Source: Hahella sp. (GTDB lineage: Bacteria; Pseudomonadota; Gammaproteobacteria; Pseudomonadales; Oleiphilaceae). From it: a stretch of DNA of 64,000 nt. The notes under the pieces are model-generated. The model was not told where the DNA came from. It made no database searches and was given only the letters and a program-made list of their open reading frames with translations. This document shows, piece after piece, positions 37,701 through 45,304 of this stretch. Each line of letters begins with the position of its first letter. The first letter of the stretch is position 1. The stretch is from positions 1 to 64,000 of the forward strand of contig JANQMN010000040.1 of assembly GCA_028280065.1 (NCBI GenBank), given 5' to 3'. The position numbers were made by a program, and so were the translations under genes.

Positions 37701-39251
37701 CGTGGCGGTGCTGCCATTATTTTTAACAATACTTACCAGGATTGGCGGAATGGCGTCGTTCTAACACTTGATAGTCATAACGATGAAAATGACACACCTG
37801 AAAACAGGCAAACCTGGCCGAAGGATATTTGGATTTGGGATAACACCTATCAAATGGATGTTTTGAACGAGAACCATTGGGAATCCTATGTTTTCAGAAC
37901 AAATGACATGAATGGTCATGGCTACCTCAACTCGTTTGAGGAGATTATCGAAAACGAGCAATTCTTTTTGCGGGCGCCAAACCTTAGCGATGACGGATTC
38001 GAGTACAACCCATACACCTATCCTCACCCAATTCGATCTTTAGAAAGCGAAACAGATGGCAATAACGATTCAGGGTCTTCGGGTTCCGGAGAGGCAAGTG
38101 GCGGAAACGAATCAGGACAGGAAACAATCCGGCCTGGTGCCTACTATGGCCCTAAGAGCACCGATGGAATAAAGATCATTGCGGACCACCGCATCGTGGA
38201 TGACTTTGCCAAAATTCCTGACGAGTATCTTGATATCGTCAAAACCTACTGGGTGCAGGCGCTTGGTGAATCACATTCTGCCATTTTCCGCTATGGTGTT
38301 GAATCGCTTGCTTTAGAAGAGCCGCGCTATAAGGCAACGAGACAAGAGTATGGAGATGCGCCTTATCCAGTCAACCCTGATCAATATGGCCTTCGCGTAA
38401 ACCGTATTTATTGGGATAAATACCGAAGTAACGATGATCCGGACGTCACCGGAAACTGGGATCAGCTAAGAGGAACCACAACGTTAGAGGCGCTTCAAAG
38501 CAAAAGACCGTTTGGAATCAGTGAAGAGGAGTTCTGGACCACCCAATGGGCGGTTGATTACATGAAGGAAAATATCCGTGGATCGAACGACCCTCTTCGT
38601 GGAAACAACCCCGTTAAAGCGATTCTCTTTGTTACCGGTTGGCATATCGCCACTGGAACCGGAGGCACTACCGACCCTGTTCATGGAACCCGTTGGGGGG
38701 GACGAAGCTTCTATTTTGACAGCGAAACCCGGAATTTCGTCACCGCCTATAGTGAAACAAGAAACTGGGGGCTTACAGATGAGCATTTGGCGTATGTCGA
38801 TCCAAATGGTACCAGGCAACATCCCGTAGCCCTTACCGATATGATCAAAGCCGTAGAGCAATTGAATGGCGTTGACTTAAATACGGTTGTCATGCTTACC
38901 ACCGATGCAGTTGATGTCAACGGATCTGTCAATACCGGTGAAAGTGGCTACCAGCGGTTCCTGAAGCATGAGTACATGAGACAATACGTTCAAGACAACG
39001 GCGGTGTCCTTTTCGATATGGCAGACATCCTTTCTTACAATAACGCCGGAGAGCACGCGCTGTTAACCTGGACGAACCGTCATGGTAATGAGGTTGAATT
39101 TCCTACAATTCATCCCGACAACGATGGTGAGTATAGGGGAACGGATGGTATTGAATCTCTTAGCTGTCACATTGGAAGAGAGGGTAGTATTCGTGTAGCC
39201 AAGGCTCTATGGTGGACGTTGGCGCGTCTTGCCGGCTGGGATGGTATGTAA
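34794..39251 (+). CDS. Secreted multidomain protein: two discoidin-like repeats, two beta-helices, SGNH-like C-terminus
   Basis: GTG 34794 has AAGGAG just upstream. Residues 1-30 are a signal peptide. Two 143-residue repeats (about 39-170 and 182-313) share 'VIDGCDTR', 'MFDDDENTIWQHF' and 'HWVVLDMGQSV' and resemble F5/8 C (discoidin-type) sugar-binding modules. Two pectate-lyase-like right-handed beta-helices follow (about 325-700 and 725-1080), each opening with 'LGGGTVILP' and containing 'NFRIDHIHIE'-type rungs and 'YNNTISA'. A Ser/Gly linker leads to a last domain (about 1112-1485) with 'QALGESHSAIFRYG' near 1156 and 'SCHIGREG' near 1457, which could be the Ser and His of an SGNH-like esterase. 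A polysaccharide-active role (lyase plus deacetylase) is inferred. No anchor or sorting tail is seen. Confidence 0.8.
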   Translation: MSKFKLARRTLLIVLILQSLCLFHTDVYGAIEGNQVIEWVKPIAVIDGCDTRFAANMFDDDENTIWQHFSEERHWVVLDMGQSVEIGMIRQWHRSTFDTEYAIEEIYVSDSLDDWGDSIGSIRRIHREDPGWKEATLTPKIGRYVKLVTELSRSPYFREIRFGVLRDTETPEPAPEANTSAWVKAVSVIDGCDTRYAGNMFDDDENTIWQHFSDERHWVVLDMGQSVQIGKIRQWHRSTFDTEYAIEEIYVSDNFDDWGASVGGIGRIHREDPGWKEALLTPKTGRYVKLVTELSRSPYFREIEFGLITETNPPEDPEGTAVVTASSLSVVDIQAAINSLETLGGGTVILPSGQVDHQNTVINMPAGIHLFGQGKDLTQIQNSEIRVTGDNDRTISTRISNLFLGGFSHIQMVRVENFRIDHIHIETLHTNNDYQGAIRLVDSHSGVIDTSAIHSNMYGINIINQSDRYETDWVSDTSILLGSPNAVFIEDNEFEHYRHGTVGHANAHYVVRHNYFQGGNDGLPPSHAIDGHGVGFTDSNTGTRLIEAYNNTISAEYNNEPYDWKAIAIRAGSAVIFDNYLIGWDNGIALTLDMYDSDADHNNTELFPHDIWVWDNSVDNPEQLDEMVFVTSQMNDSPDGGHTGGTIPRYSEDYIRLGQEYHLRAPDLLQDGFAYTPYMYPHPYRTEYSTPDSVVLVSPVGPIVSTPPSDPSDPPPEPDPGSAITESESLSIDDIEAAIATIRNLGGGTVILPEGEVDHGGARLALTAGIQIIGQGVEKTRILNANIYLDSRNGNDLGHLTRLSGVYLGETSTIEFREVENFRIDHIHLERTGGQGVILRDSTRGVIDNSYFDTTNYGIMVTTMGNLADDWNADTQAVLQQTTAGDSIFIENCEFINYHHALVGHNNGRYVARYNTFHGGNRGNQPSHPIDAHGDFYAGDMGTRLIEVYNNLISASDNTLGQAWKAIAVRGGAAIIFNNTYQDWRNGVVLTLDSHNDENDTPENRQTWPKDIWIWDNTYQMDVLNENHWESYVFRTNDMNGHGYLNSFEEIIENEQFFLRAPNLSDDGFEYNPYTYPHPIRSLESETDGNNDSGSSGSGEASGGNESGQETIRPGAYYGPKSTDGIKIIADHRIVDDFAKIPDEYLDIVKTYWVQALGESHSAIFRYGVESLALEEPRYKATRQEYGDAPYPVNPDQYGLRVNRIYWDKYRSNDDPDVTGNWDQLRGTTTLEALQSKRPFGISEEEFWTTQWAVDYMKENIRGSNDPLRGNNPVKAILFVTGWHIATGTGGTTDPVHGTRWGGRSFYFDSETRNFVTAYSETRNWGLTDEHLAYVDPNGTRQHPVALTDMIKAVEQLNGVDLNTVVMLTTDAVDVNGSVNTGESGYQRFLKHEYMRQYVQDNGGVLFDMADILSYNNAGEHALLTWTNRHGNEVEFPTIHPDNDGEYRGTDGIESLSCHIGREGSIRVAKALWWTLARLAGWDGM

Positions 39252-39528
39252 ACTTCTGACGATGGTCCCTTGCAAGTTCACTCGTAACACGCCTGCCGGT
39301 GTGGATTCTTTGAATAAGTTTTTAATTTCATCTAGGTCAGATAGTAAACGCGAGCAACGTTCATAAAATCTCTCTCCGTCAGGAGTTAAATTAACTTGTC
39401 GAGTCGTTCGTTCTAGCAACCGGGTATAAATTGACATCTTAGTGAATAACGCAGGCATTATGAAACTGGCTCGCTTCGCGGAAAGCAATGATGAGTTGTT
39501 TGATAGAAGGTAAGTTAATAATCTTCAT
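39252..39528 (-). pseudogene. LysR-family regulator remnant, frameshifted and truncated
   Basis: From ATG 39528 the frame gives 'MKIINLPSIKQLIIAFREASQFHNA', the usual LysR start, then stops. In another frame 'RLLERTTRQVNLTPDGERFYERC' and 'GVLRVNLQGTIVRS' continue the same family. So there is a frameshift with a small deletion in the helix-turn-helix region and loss of everything after about residue 100. Similarity runs right up to 39252, next to the stop codon (39249-39251) of the opposite-strand secreted gene. The ATG overlaps the stop of the AraC gene (ATGA), so the intact ancestor was coupled to it. Confidence 0.7.
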
Positions 39529-40421
39529 ACCATGCCTAGTTCAGGACTAGCCCTGAGTCGAAGTGCGTCCTGCATTGGCGGCACACCAAATACTCGGACA
39601 TAATCCCGGCTAAATTGGGATGGACTTTCATAGCCCACTTTAAATCCAGCACTAGCAGCATCCAAAGCATCGGATACCATTATTCGGCGGGCTTCCTGCA
39701 GACGAAGGCGAGTCCGATATTGTAATGGGCTATATGTGGTCACGGTTTTAAAATGTTCGTGCAACGACGAACTGCTCATTCCTGCTTCCTGGGCCAAGCG
39801 GTCAATGCTGAATGGCTCGGTATAATGGTTTCTAATCCAAACGACCGCTCTGCTTACCTTGCTGAGGCGACTGTCTGCGTTAGCAATATGGCGCAGCATC
39901 TCGCCTTGTTCGCCATTTAACAAGCGATAGAGAATCTCGCGCTCGGTCAATGACATTAGCGCAGGTATATCTTTCGGAGTATCGAGTAGGCGCATTAAAC
40001 GGACCATCGCGTCAATTAGGTCTGGAGTGACGGTACTGAGTGCTATACCAGGTTTTGATTTAGCTGTGGGTTTCCCCGCTCCATACTCCAAAATCAGCTC
40101 GCTGAGGACGGCTATATTGAGATCCAGGCTAATACAAAGATAGGGCCGTTCTACACTCGCTTCTAAGATCGCTCCCTGCAGTGGCAGATCAACGGAAGCC
40201 ACAAGATATTGAGAAGCATCGTAGATGTAATCTAAATGGCCCAGGGTTACGTGTTTCCGTCCTTGCACGACGAGGCAAAGGGAAGGCTGGTAAATCGTCG
40301 GCATGGATGCGGTGGTTGTCGAGGATCGTACAAGCTTAACCCGCGGCAGAGCACATGGCTCGATACCGTCAAATGTTAAATGACGGCAAATGATTTCTCT
40401 TAGTTCCCGTGCTTTGTTCAT
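39525..40421 (-). CDS. AraC-family transcriptional regulator (AraC_N type)
   Basis: The 298-residue protein has the N-terminal effector-type domain ('PSLCLVVQGRKHVTLGHLDYIYDASQYLVASVDLP') and a C-terminal double helix-turn-helix ('FSIDRLAQEAGMSSSSLHEHFKTVTTYSPLQYRTRLRLQEARRIM' and 'GYESPSQFSRDYVRVFGVPP'). Length and motifs are normal, so it looks intact. AGAGG precedes ATG 40421. It is followed with ATGA overlap by a dead lysR and is divergent from a broken solute-binding gene. Such regulators often control oxidoreductase genes, and the damaged aldo/keto reductase at 43526 may be a former target. Confidence 0.85.
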   Translation of the reverse strand: MNKARELREIICRHLTFDGIEPCALPRVKLVRSSTTTASMPTIYQPSLCLVVQGRKHVTLGHLDYIYDASQYLVASVDLPLQGAILEASVERPYLCISLDLNIAVLSELILEYGAGKPTAKSKPGIALSTVTPDLIDAMVRLMRLLDTPKDIPALMSLTEREILYRLLNGEQGEMLRHIANADSRLSKVSRAVVWIRNHYTEPFSIDRLAQEAGMSSSSLHEHFKTVTTYSPLQYRTRLRLQEARRIMVSDALDAASAGFKVGYESPSQFSRDYVRVFGVPPMQDALRLRASPELGMV

Positions 40422-40557
40422 GGCCTCTTTATCTCACGGATTTTTACCCATGACAAGTTTGAGGTACTTGTTCTGGAGTATCAGGCAATACCCTCGGATT
40501 TATGTGCTATCGCTTGAACAGGCAGCGGTCATATTTTTGATCCTAACAAACAACTCG
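40391..40557. repeat. araC/solute-binding intergenic region, copy A
   Basis: About 165 bp that recur diverged at 43334-43498. Shared blocks include GAGTATCAGGCAA, CCTCGGATTTA, TGCTATCGCTTGA and TTGATCCT. Copy A covers the first codons of the AraC gene on the minus strand and the signal peptide of the solute-binding gene on the plus strand. Confidence 0.7.
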
Positions 40558-41643
40558 AGAGCGGAAGATTTTGCTCCTCTACAAATCGTAACGTTGCAAT
40601 ACCCTCCCTACGAATACGCGTCGGATGGATACATTGATGTTATTGCCGTCACCTAAATCAGTGAAGCCCGAGTCGGCGAGCTGAACGTAGAAAAACTGCT
40701 GGCTGACCGCACCGATATCCTGGTAAGCAATAAGTACGGGGCATGGCATATTCTAAGCAAAATGAATAAAACACATGAAGTTAAGGAACTGACTCCTCCG
40801 GTGCAAAGCGTTCCGAGCTATCTAATATTTTCCAAAAAGAAAAACTTGGGAACAGTTCGCGATGAGTTTGACGCCACGCTCAGGGAGTTAAAAAGGGAAG
40901 GCGTCGCTCAAAAAATTGTCGATTCGTACTTTGAATACCGGCGTAACTATGGGGAGCAACAGCGCCCTTTCGTTATAACCCACGTATTTTTTGAGCCGTT
41001 TGTGTGGAGTGAATCAGAAAACTCAAAAGGAATTTATGTAGATGTACTTACAGAAGCTCTGGAATATCGGGCTGGAATAAAAGTGAGGTTTCGTGATCTG
41101 CCATGGGAACGGGCTCAGATAGAAGTCAAAAATGGCGAAGCCGATGGCTTAGTAGCTTTGGCTACTCCAGAGCGACAGGAATACAGCATCCTGGTCGATG
41201 AACCAATCGTAAAAGCAAACATTGGATTGTTCACTTACCGGAACCACCCTGAATTTAAACAATTCGTTAGCATCAAAACGCCCAAAGAACTGAGTAGGTT
41301 TCGTTTGCTCTCATATAGTGGTGACGGCTGGGCAAAGAAATACCTTGGTCAGTACAGTATTGACCTGAGTGCTCCGGACTTGGTCAGTGCATTAAAAATG
41401 CTTTCCAGCAAACGTGCCGACCTTCTAGTGCAAACTGACGAAGTAATACTACACAATATCAATAAAATGAATCTGTCAGACCACATCGAAAAGGTTCCAG
41501 GTGTAAGTTTTCAATCACTAGATTTTCAACTGATGATTAGCAAAGAATCGCCTTACATAGGTCTCGTTCCTCAACTCAATCAAGTGTTGGAAGAAATGCG
41601 GCAGGACGGGACGTTAAGTGAAATTTATAACAGCTACCGCTAA
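40450..41643 (+). pseudogene. Solute-binding protein gene with in-frame stop and internal deletion
   Basis: From ATG 40450 the frame encodes a signal peptide and a family-3 first-lobe opening 'LQIVTLQYPPYEYASDGYIDVIAV', then an in-frame TAA at 40654-40656. The same frame continues with 'RVGELNVEKLLADRTDILVSNKYGAWHIL', the end of such a domain, so most of the first binding domain has been deleted. After 'YFEYRRNYGEQQRPF' a second, complete family-3 domain follows ('FFEPFVWSESENSKGIYVDVLTEALEYRAGIKVRFRDLPWERAQ') to the stop at 41643. The ancestor was a two-domain binding protein. An internal ATG at 40762 could make the second domain without a signal peptide, probably useless. Confidence 0.75.
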
Positions 41644-41684
41644 ACGGTCCGTCCTTCGTTGAACCTTTTTTCCTATATCCATTT

Positions 41685-42083
41685 TCAACATAACGTATCC
41701 AGTTTTACTTCGCTAAAGCGAACCAACATTAGTTTTTCGGCTTCATCCATAACTTCCTTCAAAGCCTTATTCACAGCAAGTTCGATAGGGCAGTTTGCGT
41801 GTTCGTCAGTTAGCCCGATTGTAAAAACCGACCCGTCACCTAGGGCTCTATGAATGTCCAAAAGCGAGATTTCACTTAAGGGTTTCGCTGTCGACCATCC
41901 ACCGTTGTGTCCCTTTGAAGACTGCACATATCCTCTTTCCCGCAACAATGCCATGGTTCGCCTGACCACTACTGGGTTAGTAAAAAGCATTTTAGCCAAT
42001 TTGTCTGAAGTGACAGGCTTCTCAGCTGAGTTGAGATGTACAAGAATATGGAGAACCCTTGAGAGTCGGCTATCTTTTCGCAT
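41685..42083 (-). CDS. Rrf2-family transcriptional regulator
   Basis: The 132-residue protein has the Rrf2 winged helix ('LSRVLHILVHLNSAEKPVTSDKLAKMLFTNPVVVRRTMALLRERGYVQSSKGHNGGWSTAKP', about 7-70). Only one cysteine in the usual sensor region ('HANCPIELAVNKAL') plus a terminal Cys are present. It therefore lacks the three-Cys iron-sulphur set of IscR and may sense oxidation or a ligand by one cysteine. It is divergent from the flavin oxidoreductase at 42213, with inverted repeats between them, a pairing common in proteobacteria. Confidence 0.88.
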   Translation of the reverse strand: MRKDSRLSRVLHILVHLNSAEKPVTSDKLAKMLFTNPVVVRRTMALLRERGYVQSSKGHNGGWSTAKPLSEISLLDIHRALGDGSVFTIGLTDEHANCPIELAVNKALKEVMDEAEKLMLVRFSEVKLDTLC

Positions 42084-42177
42084 GCTTAACCTTGATTACG
42101 AGTATTCTGCCTGAACAAACAGCGACTTTAACACGAAACATTTAATGTTACATGTGTTGCTGCTCCCGATTTTTTAT

Positions 42178-42194
42178 GTAACACTAATTGTTAC
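42178..42194. promoter_or_regulatory. Inverted repeat, probable Rrf2 operator
   Basis: GTAACA-CTAAT-TGTTAC (42178-42194) is a perfect 6 bp inverted repeat 18 bp before the oxidoreductase start. A related AATGTTACATGTGTTGC stretch lies 26 bp upstream of it (from 42144), giving a second GTTAC half-site. The position fits control of both divergent genes. Confidence 0.5.
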
Positions 42195-42212
42195 TTAAAG
42201 AGGAGGGGATCT

Positions 42213-43112
42213 ATGAACGTTAATGTAGCTATTATCGGGGGAAGCTTTGCTGGGCTTTCAGCAGCGATGCAGTTGGTTCGCGCCCAACGCAGTGTTGTGG
42301 TTATAGACGCGAATACACCGCGAAATCGTTTCGCAGGAACATCCCACGGCATTTTCTGTTTGGATGGAAAAAAACCGTCAGAAATTCGGGCGACAGCCTT
42401 ATCTCAGTTGCATTCCTATCCAACCTTTAAGTTGGTTGAAGATAGCGCTATTGACGTGTCGCCGACACAAGACGCATTTACCGTAGTCACGGAAAAAAGC
42501 GATCAGTTTATAGCAAGAAAAGTAATTCTAGCCACCGGCATAACAGATAAGCTGCCAGACATACCCGGCTTGAAAGAACACTGGGGAAAAAGCGTTGTAC
42601 ATTGTCCTTACTGCCATGGCTATGAACTTAAGGATCGCGCTCTTGGCGTGCTGGCGACGAGCGAACTGTCTTTCCATCAGGCAGCTCTAGTCCCCGACTG
42701 GGGAGTGACAACGCTATTCACTCAAGGGCGATTCAAGCCAGACAGAGAGGTGTTGCAACATTTGCAGTCTCGAGGTGTCACTATCGAAGACACAGCCGTT
42801 ATTCGCGTGTTTGGTGATGGGGTGAACCTTGAGTATGTTGAGTTAGCAGATAAGCGTCGGTTAGCGATAGAAGGGCTTTATATTGGCCCGGAAGTTATTT
42901 CAACTGCACCTTTCATCAGCAAGTTGAATCTCGAAACTTTAGAAACGCCAATCGGCAAGATTGCGAAGGTTGATGAGTTCAAAGAAAGTTCTTTGAAAGG
43001 TGTATTCGTAGCTGGTGATTTATCCAACCCCATGCAAAGTGGGACCTTTGCCATCGCATCAGGAACCATGGCAGGTATTGCTGCTCATCGTTCACTTGTT
43101 TTCAGCGAGTAA
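42213..43112 (+). CDS. Thioredoxin-reductase-like FAD/NAD(P) oxidoreductase
   Basis: The 299-residue flavoprotein has the FAD-binding start 'VAIIGGSFAGLSAAMQLVRA', the redox-active disulfide C-P-Y-C in 'VVHCPYCHGYEL', 'VILATGITDKLPDIPG' and the C-terminal FAD motif 'GVFVAGDLSNP'. The NAD(P)-binding Gly motif is degenerate ('LGVLATSELSFHQAAL'), as is usual in this short Rrf2-linked group. GAGGAGGG precedes ATG 42213. Likely role: reducing a small disulfide or thiol partner during oxidative stress, under the divergent Rrf2 regulator. The partner is not encoded next to it. Confidence 0.88.
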   Translation: MNVNVAIIGGSFAGLSAAMQLVRAQRSVVVIDANTPRNRFAGTSHGIFCLDGKKPSEIRATALSQLHSYPTFKLVEDSAIDVSPTQDAFTVVTEKSDQFIARKVILATGITDKLPDIPGLKEHWGKSVVHCPYCHGYELKDRALGVLATSELSFHQAALVPDWGVTTLFTQGRFKPDREVLQHLQSRGVTIEDTAVIRVFGDGVNLEYVELADKRRLAIEGLYIGPEVISTAPFISKLNLETLETPIGKIAKVDEFKESSLKGVFVAGDLSNPMQSGTFAIASGTMAGIAAHRSLVFSE

Positions 43113-43525
43113 AACAGGACACCCTTTACTGAAACATGAGAGCAGTTGTCTTACCTTTACTATCAAGAGAGTTCCTCATAAACATTTTGCTTAAATTATC
43201 TTCTCGAACGGCTACGATCATTTTGTAGCCTTGTTTTTGTCTTTGCCTCCTCTGTTGTAAGCACAAATAGTATTTTCTTAGTCATCAATCGCCCACTAAC
43301 TGCAGAATTGGATAGTGGCTCTTTTTTATCTTTTGATTTCTCTCAGTTCCCGCGCTTTGTTCACGGTTCCTTTTTTATGTCTTTTACCGCTGGAAAGTTC
43401 GTGGTGTCATTCTGGAGTATCAGGCAAGCCCCTCGGATTTACATGCTATCGCTTGATCAAGCATTGGCCCTATTGTTGATCCTGAAAAGCAACTACTAAT
43501 ATGCGAACCCGGTAAGGAGCGAAAT
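43113..43525. other. 413 bp gap holding a duplicated fragment
   Basis: The first 220 bp show no gene. The remainder carries copy B of the araC/solute-binding intergenic region (43334-43498) and a short ribosome-site stretch (AAGGAG) directly before the truncated aldo/keto reductase gene at 43526. Confidence 0.5.
43334..43498. repeat. araC/solute-binding intergenic region, copy B
   Basis: Diverged second copy of 40391-40557. On the plus strand it still encodes a signal-peptide-like '[25 protein letters not shown]' (compare 'FWSIRQYPRIYVLSLEQAAVIFLIL' in copy A) that runs into a stop. On the minus strand it keeps the codons for 'NKARELREI', the AraC start, followed by a stop. Both genes are therefore reduced to their first codons here. 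Confidence 0.7.
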
Positions 43526-43993
43526 ATGGAACAACGTCAACTTGGCACCAACGGTCCTATAATCTCAGCAATCGGCTTAGGCTGTATGGGCATGTCGGAT
43601 GTCTATGGTCCCGCGGACCGTAACGAAAGTCTTGCTACGATCGTCATGGCGATAGAACAAGGGATCAACTTGCTTGATACCGGCGACTTCTATGGCATGG
43701 GTCATAACGAGATACTGATCGAGGAGGCACTTCGAAAGGTGGCAAAAACCAAAAATGCGACGGTGGCTCAGGTCGCCATTGCCTGGGTGGCTGCACAAGG
43801 CTCAGATATCATTCCCTTGGTCGGCGCACGCAAACCTGAACGACTGAATGAAGCGCTTGGTGCCTTGTCACTGCAGCTAAACGCAACTGATCTCACCGAT
43901 ATTGAAGTGGTAGTTCCCAAAGGCAGTGCGGTAGGCGCACGGTATTCAAAGTATCAACTTGCATTCTTGGACAGTGAAAGGAGGAGCGTATGA
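43526..43993 (+). pseudogene. Aldo/keto reductase with the central half deleted in frame
   Basis: The 155-residue product begins as a normal AKR: '[26 protein letters not shown]', then '[25 protein letters not shown]', which holds the catalytic Asp and Tyr. It jumps directly to the C-terminal region '[35 protein letters not shown]'. About 170 residues with the catalytic Lys and His and most of the barrel are missing, so the enzyme cannot work. The frame is preserved and the stop overlaps the next start (ATGA), so it may persist only as a leader for the genes after it. AAGGAG precedes the ATG. Confidence 0.75.
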
Positions 43994-44454
43994 TGACTAA
44001 TGAATCCGATCCGTTTTCCAGTTTTTCCGGTCTCCTACGGGCGGCATTAGGTAGTCTGCTGGTGGCTGACGCCGAAACATTTTTAGATATGGTCGCCGAT
44101 GACATTGTGATGGAGTTTCCTTACGCTCCACCAGGCGGAGTAGGCCGCTTGAAGGGGAAGGAAGCACTGGTGGAATATCTCCCTAACGCCGCATCGCTTA
44201 TCACTATCGAGTCCATGTCGGAGCCGGTGGTTTATCGTACACACCATTCCGATACTGTCATATTGGAATTCACTTGCAAAGGCCACGGCACACAAACCGG
44301 GAATGACTATGATCAAACCTATATATCCGTGGTGACGCTAGCGGATGGTTACATCACCCGTTATCGCGATTACTGGAATCCCTTGATCGTCCTGCAGGCG
44401 ATGGGCGGAGACGACGCAATTAAGGCAGCTTTGCAGGAGGCCGACCATGCGTAA
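43990..44454 (+). CDS. SnoaL/NTF2-like protein
   Basis: A 154-residue cone-fold protein: '[47 protein letters not shown]' and the returning strand '[34 protein letters not shown]' are typical of the SnoaL-like group. These bind or isomerise small hydrophobic compounds; the actual substrate cannot be read. ATG 43990 overlaps the stop of the truncated reductase and the gene overlaps the next by 8 bp, so three genes are translationally linked. An ATG one codon later is equally possible. Confidence 0.8.
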   Translation: MMTNESDPFSSFSGLLRAALGSLLVADAETFLDMVADDIVMEFPYAPPGGVGRLKGKEALVEYLPNAASLITIESMSEPVVYRTHHSDTVILEFTCKGHGTQTGNDYDQTYISVVTLADGYITRYRDYWNPLIVLQAMGGDDAIKAALQEADHA

Positions 44455-45304
44455 CAACATTCTTGTAACAGGCGGAACGGGGAAGACCGGTAGCCGGCTA
44501 GTAAATCGTCTTCGAGCTAGCGGACATTGTCCCAGTATTGCAACCAGAACTCCGGACAGTGCCGATCAGGTGCGTTTCGATTGGCAGGATTCGAGCAGCT
44601 ATCAGGCGGCTTTGGATAATGTTAAGGCGATATACCTTGTCGCCCCCGCCAATGTTTCGGAACCGCTTGATGTTATGCGTCCCTTTATCGACCGTGCAAT
44701 AGCCGACGGCGTCGAGCGTTTCGTTCTATTAAGTGCATCTTCACTCGAAGAAGGCGGCCCCATGATGGGCGCCGTACATGGTTATTTACGTGAACACGCG
44801 CCAAGGTGGTTCGTTCTACGACCCACCTGGTTCATGCAGAATTTTTCGGAACAGCAGCATCTGCCTACCATTCGAGACGAGCATGCCATTTACTCCGCAA
44901 CTGGAAACGGAAGGGTCCCATTCATTGATGCCGACGATATTGCGGCGGCGGCCGCCGTTGCGCTCACCGATCACGATATTCCCAACGGCGATGCTATTTT
45001 GACCGGACCGGAAACGCTTTCCTATGATGAAGTTGCCAATACCCTTTCCATTGCGCTGGGTTTTACCATTACCCATCATCATCTGAGCGGCCAACAATTG
45101 GTAGAACGGTTTGAGGCGTCCGGTTTGAACAAAAACTATGCTGACTTGCTCACTGCAATGGATCTACAGATTGCCGATGGTAGTGAAGATCGGCTGACAA
45201 ATGCCATTGTTCAAATGACCGGAAAATCTCCACGGCATCTGACCAGTTTTGTTGCGCAAAATATTGAAGCTTGGAATCCTTCCAAAACTGAGGGAATGGG
45301 CTAG
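44447..45304 (+). CDS. NmrA-like NAD(P)-binding oxidoreductase
   Basis: A 285-residue short-chain-reductase-fold protein with the nucleotide motif 'ILVTGGTGKTGSRLVNRLRASGH' (G-G-T-G-x-T-G). It also has 'AIYLVAPANV', 'FVLLSASSLEEGG', 'RPTWFMQNFSE' and 'PFIDADDIAAAAAVAL'. This is the NmrA/quinone-reductase-like group that lacks the YxxxK of true dehydrogenases. It ends a three-gene overlap chain with the SnoaL-like gene and the broken reductase, and overlaps the convergent gene at 45301 by 4 bp. It may reduce quinones or act as a redox sensor. Confidence 0.82.
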   Translation: MRNNILVTGGTGKTGSRLVNRLRASGHCPSIATRTPDSADQVRFDWQDSSSYQAALDNVKAIYLVAPANVSEPLDVMRPFIDRAIADGVERFVLLSASSLEEGGPMMGAVHGYLREHAPRWFVLRPTWFMQNFSEQQHLPTIRDEHAIYSATGNGRVPFIDADDIAAAAAVALTDHDIPNGDAILTGPETLSYDEVANTLSIALGFTITHHHLSGQQLVERFEASGLNKNYADLLTAMDLQIADGSEDRLTNAIVQMTGKSPRHLTSFVAQNIEAWNPSKTEGMG

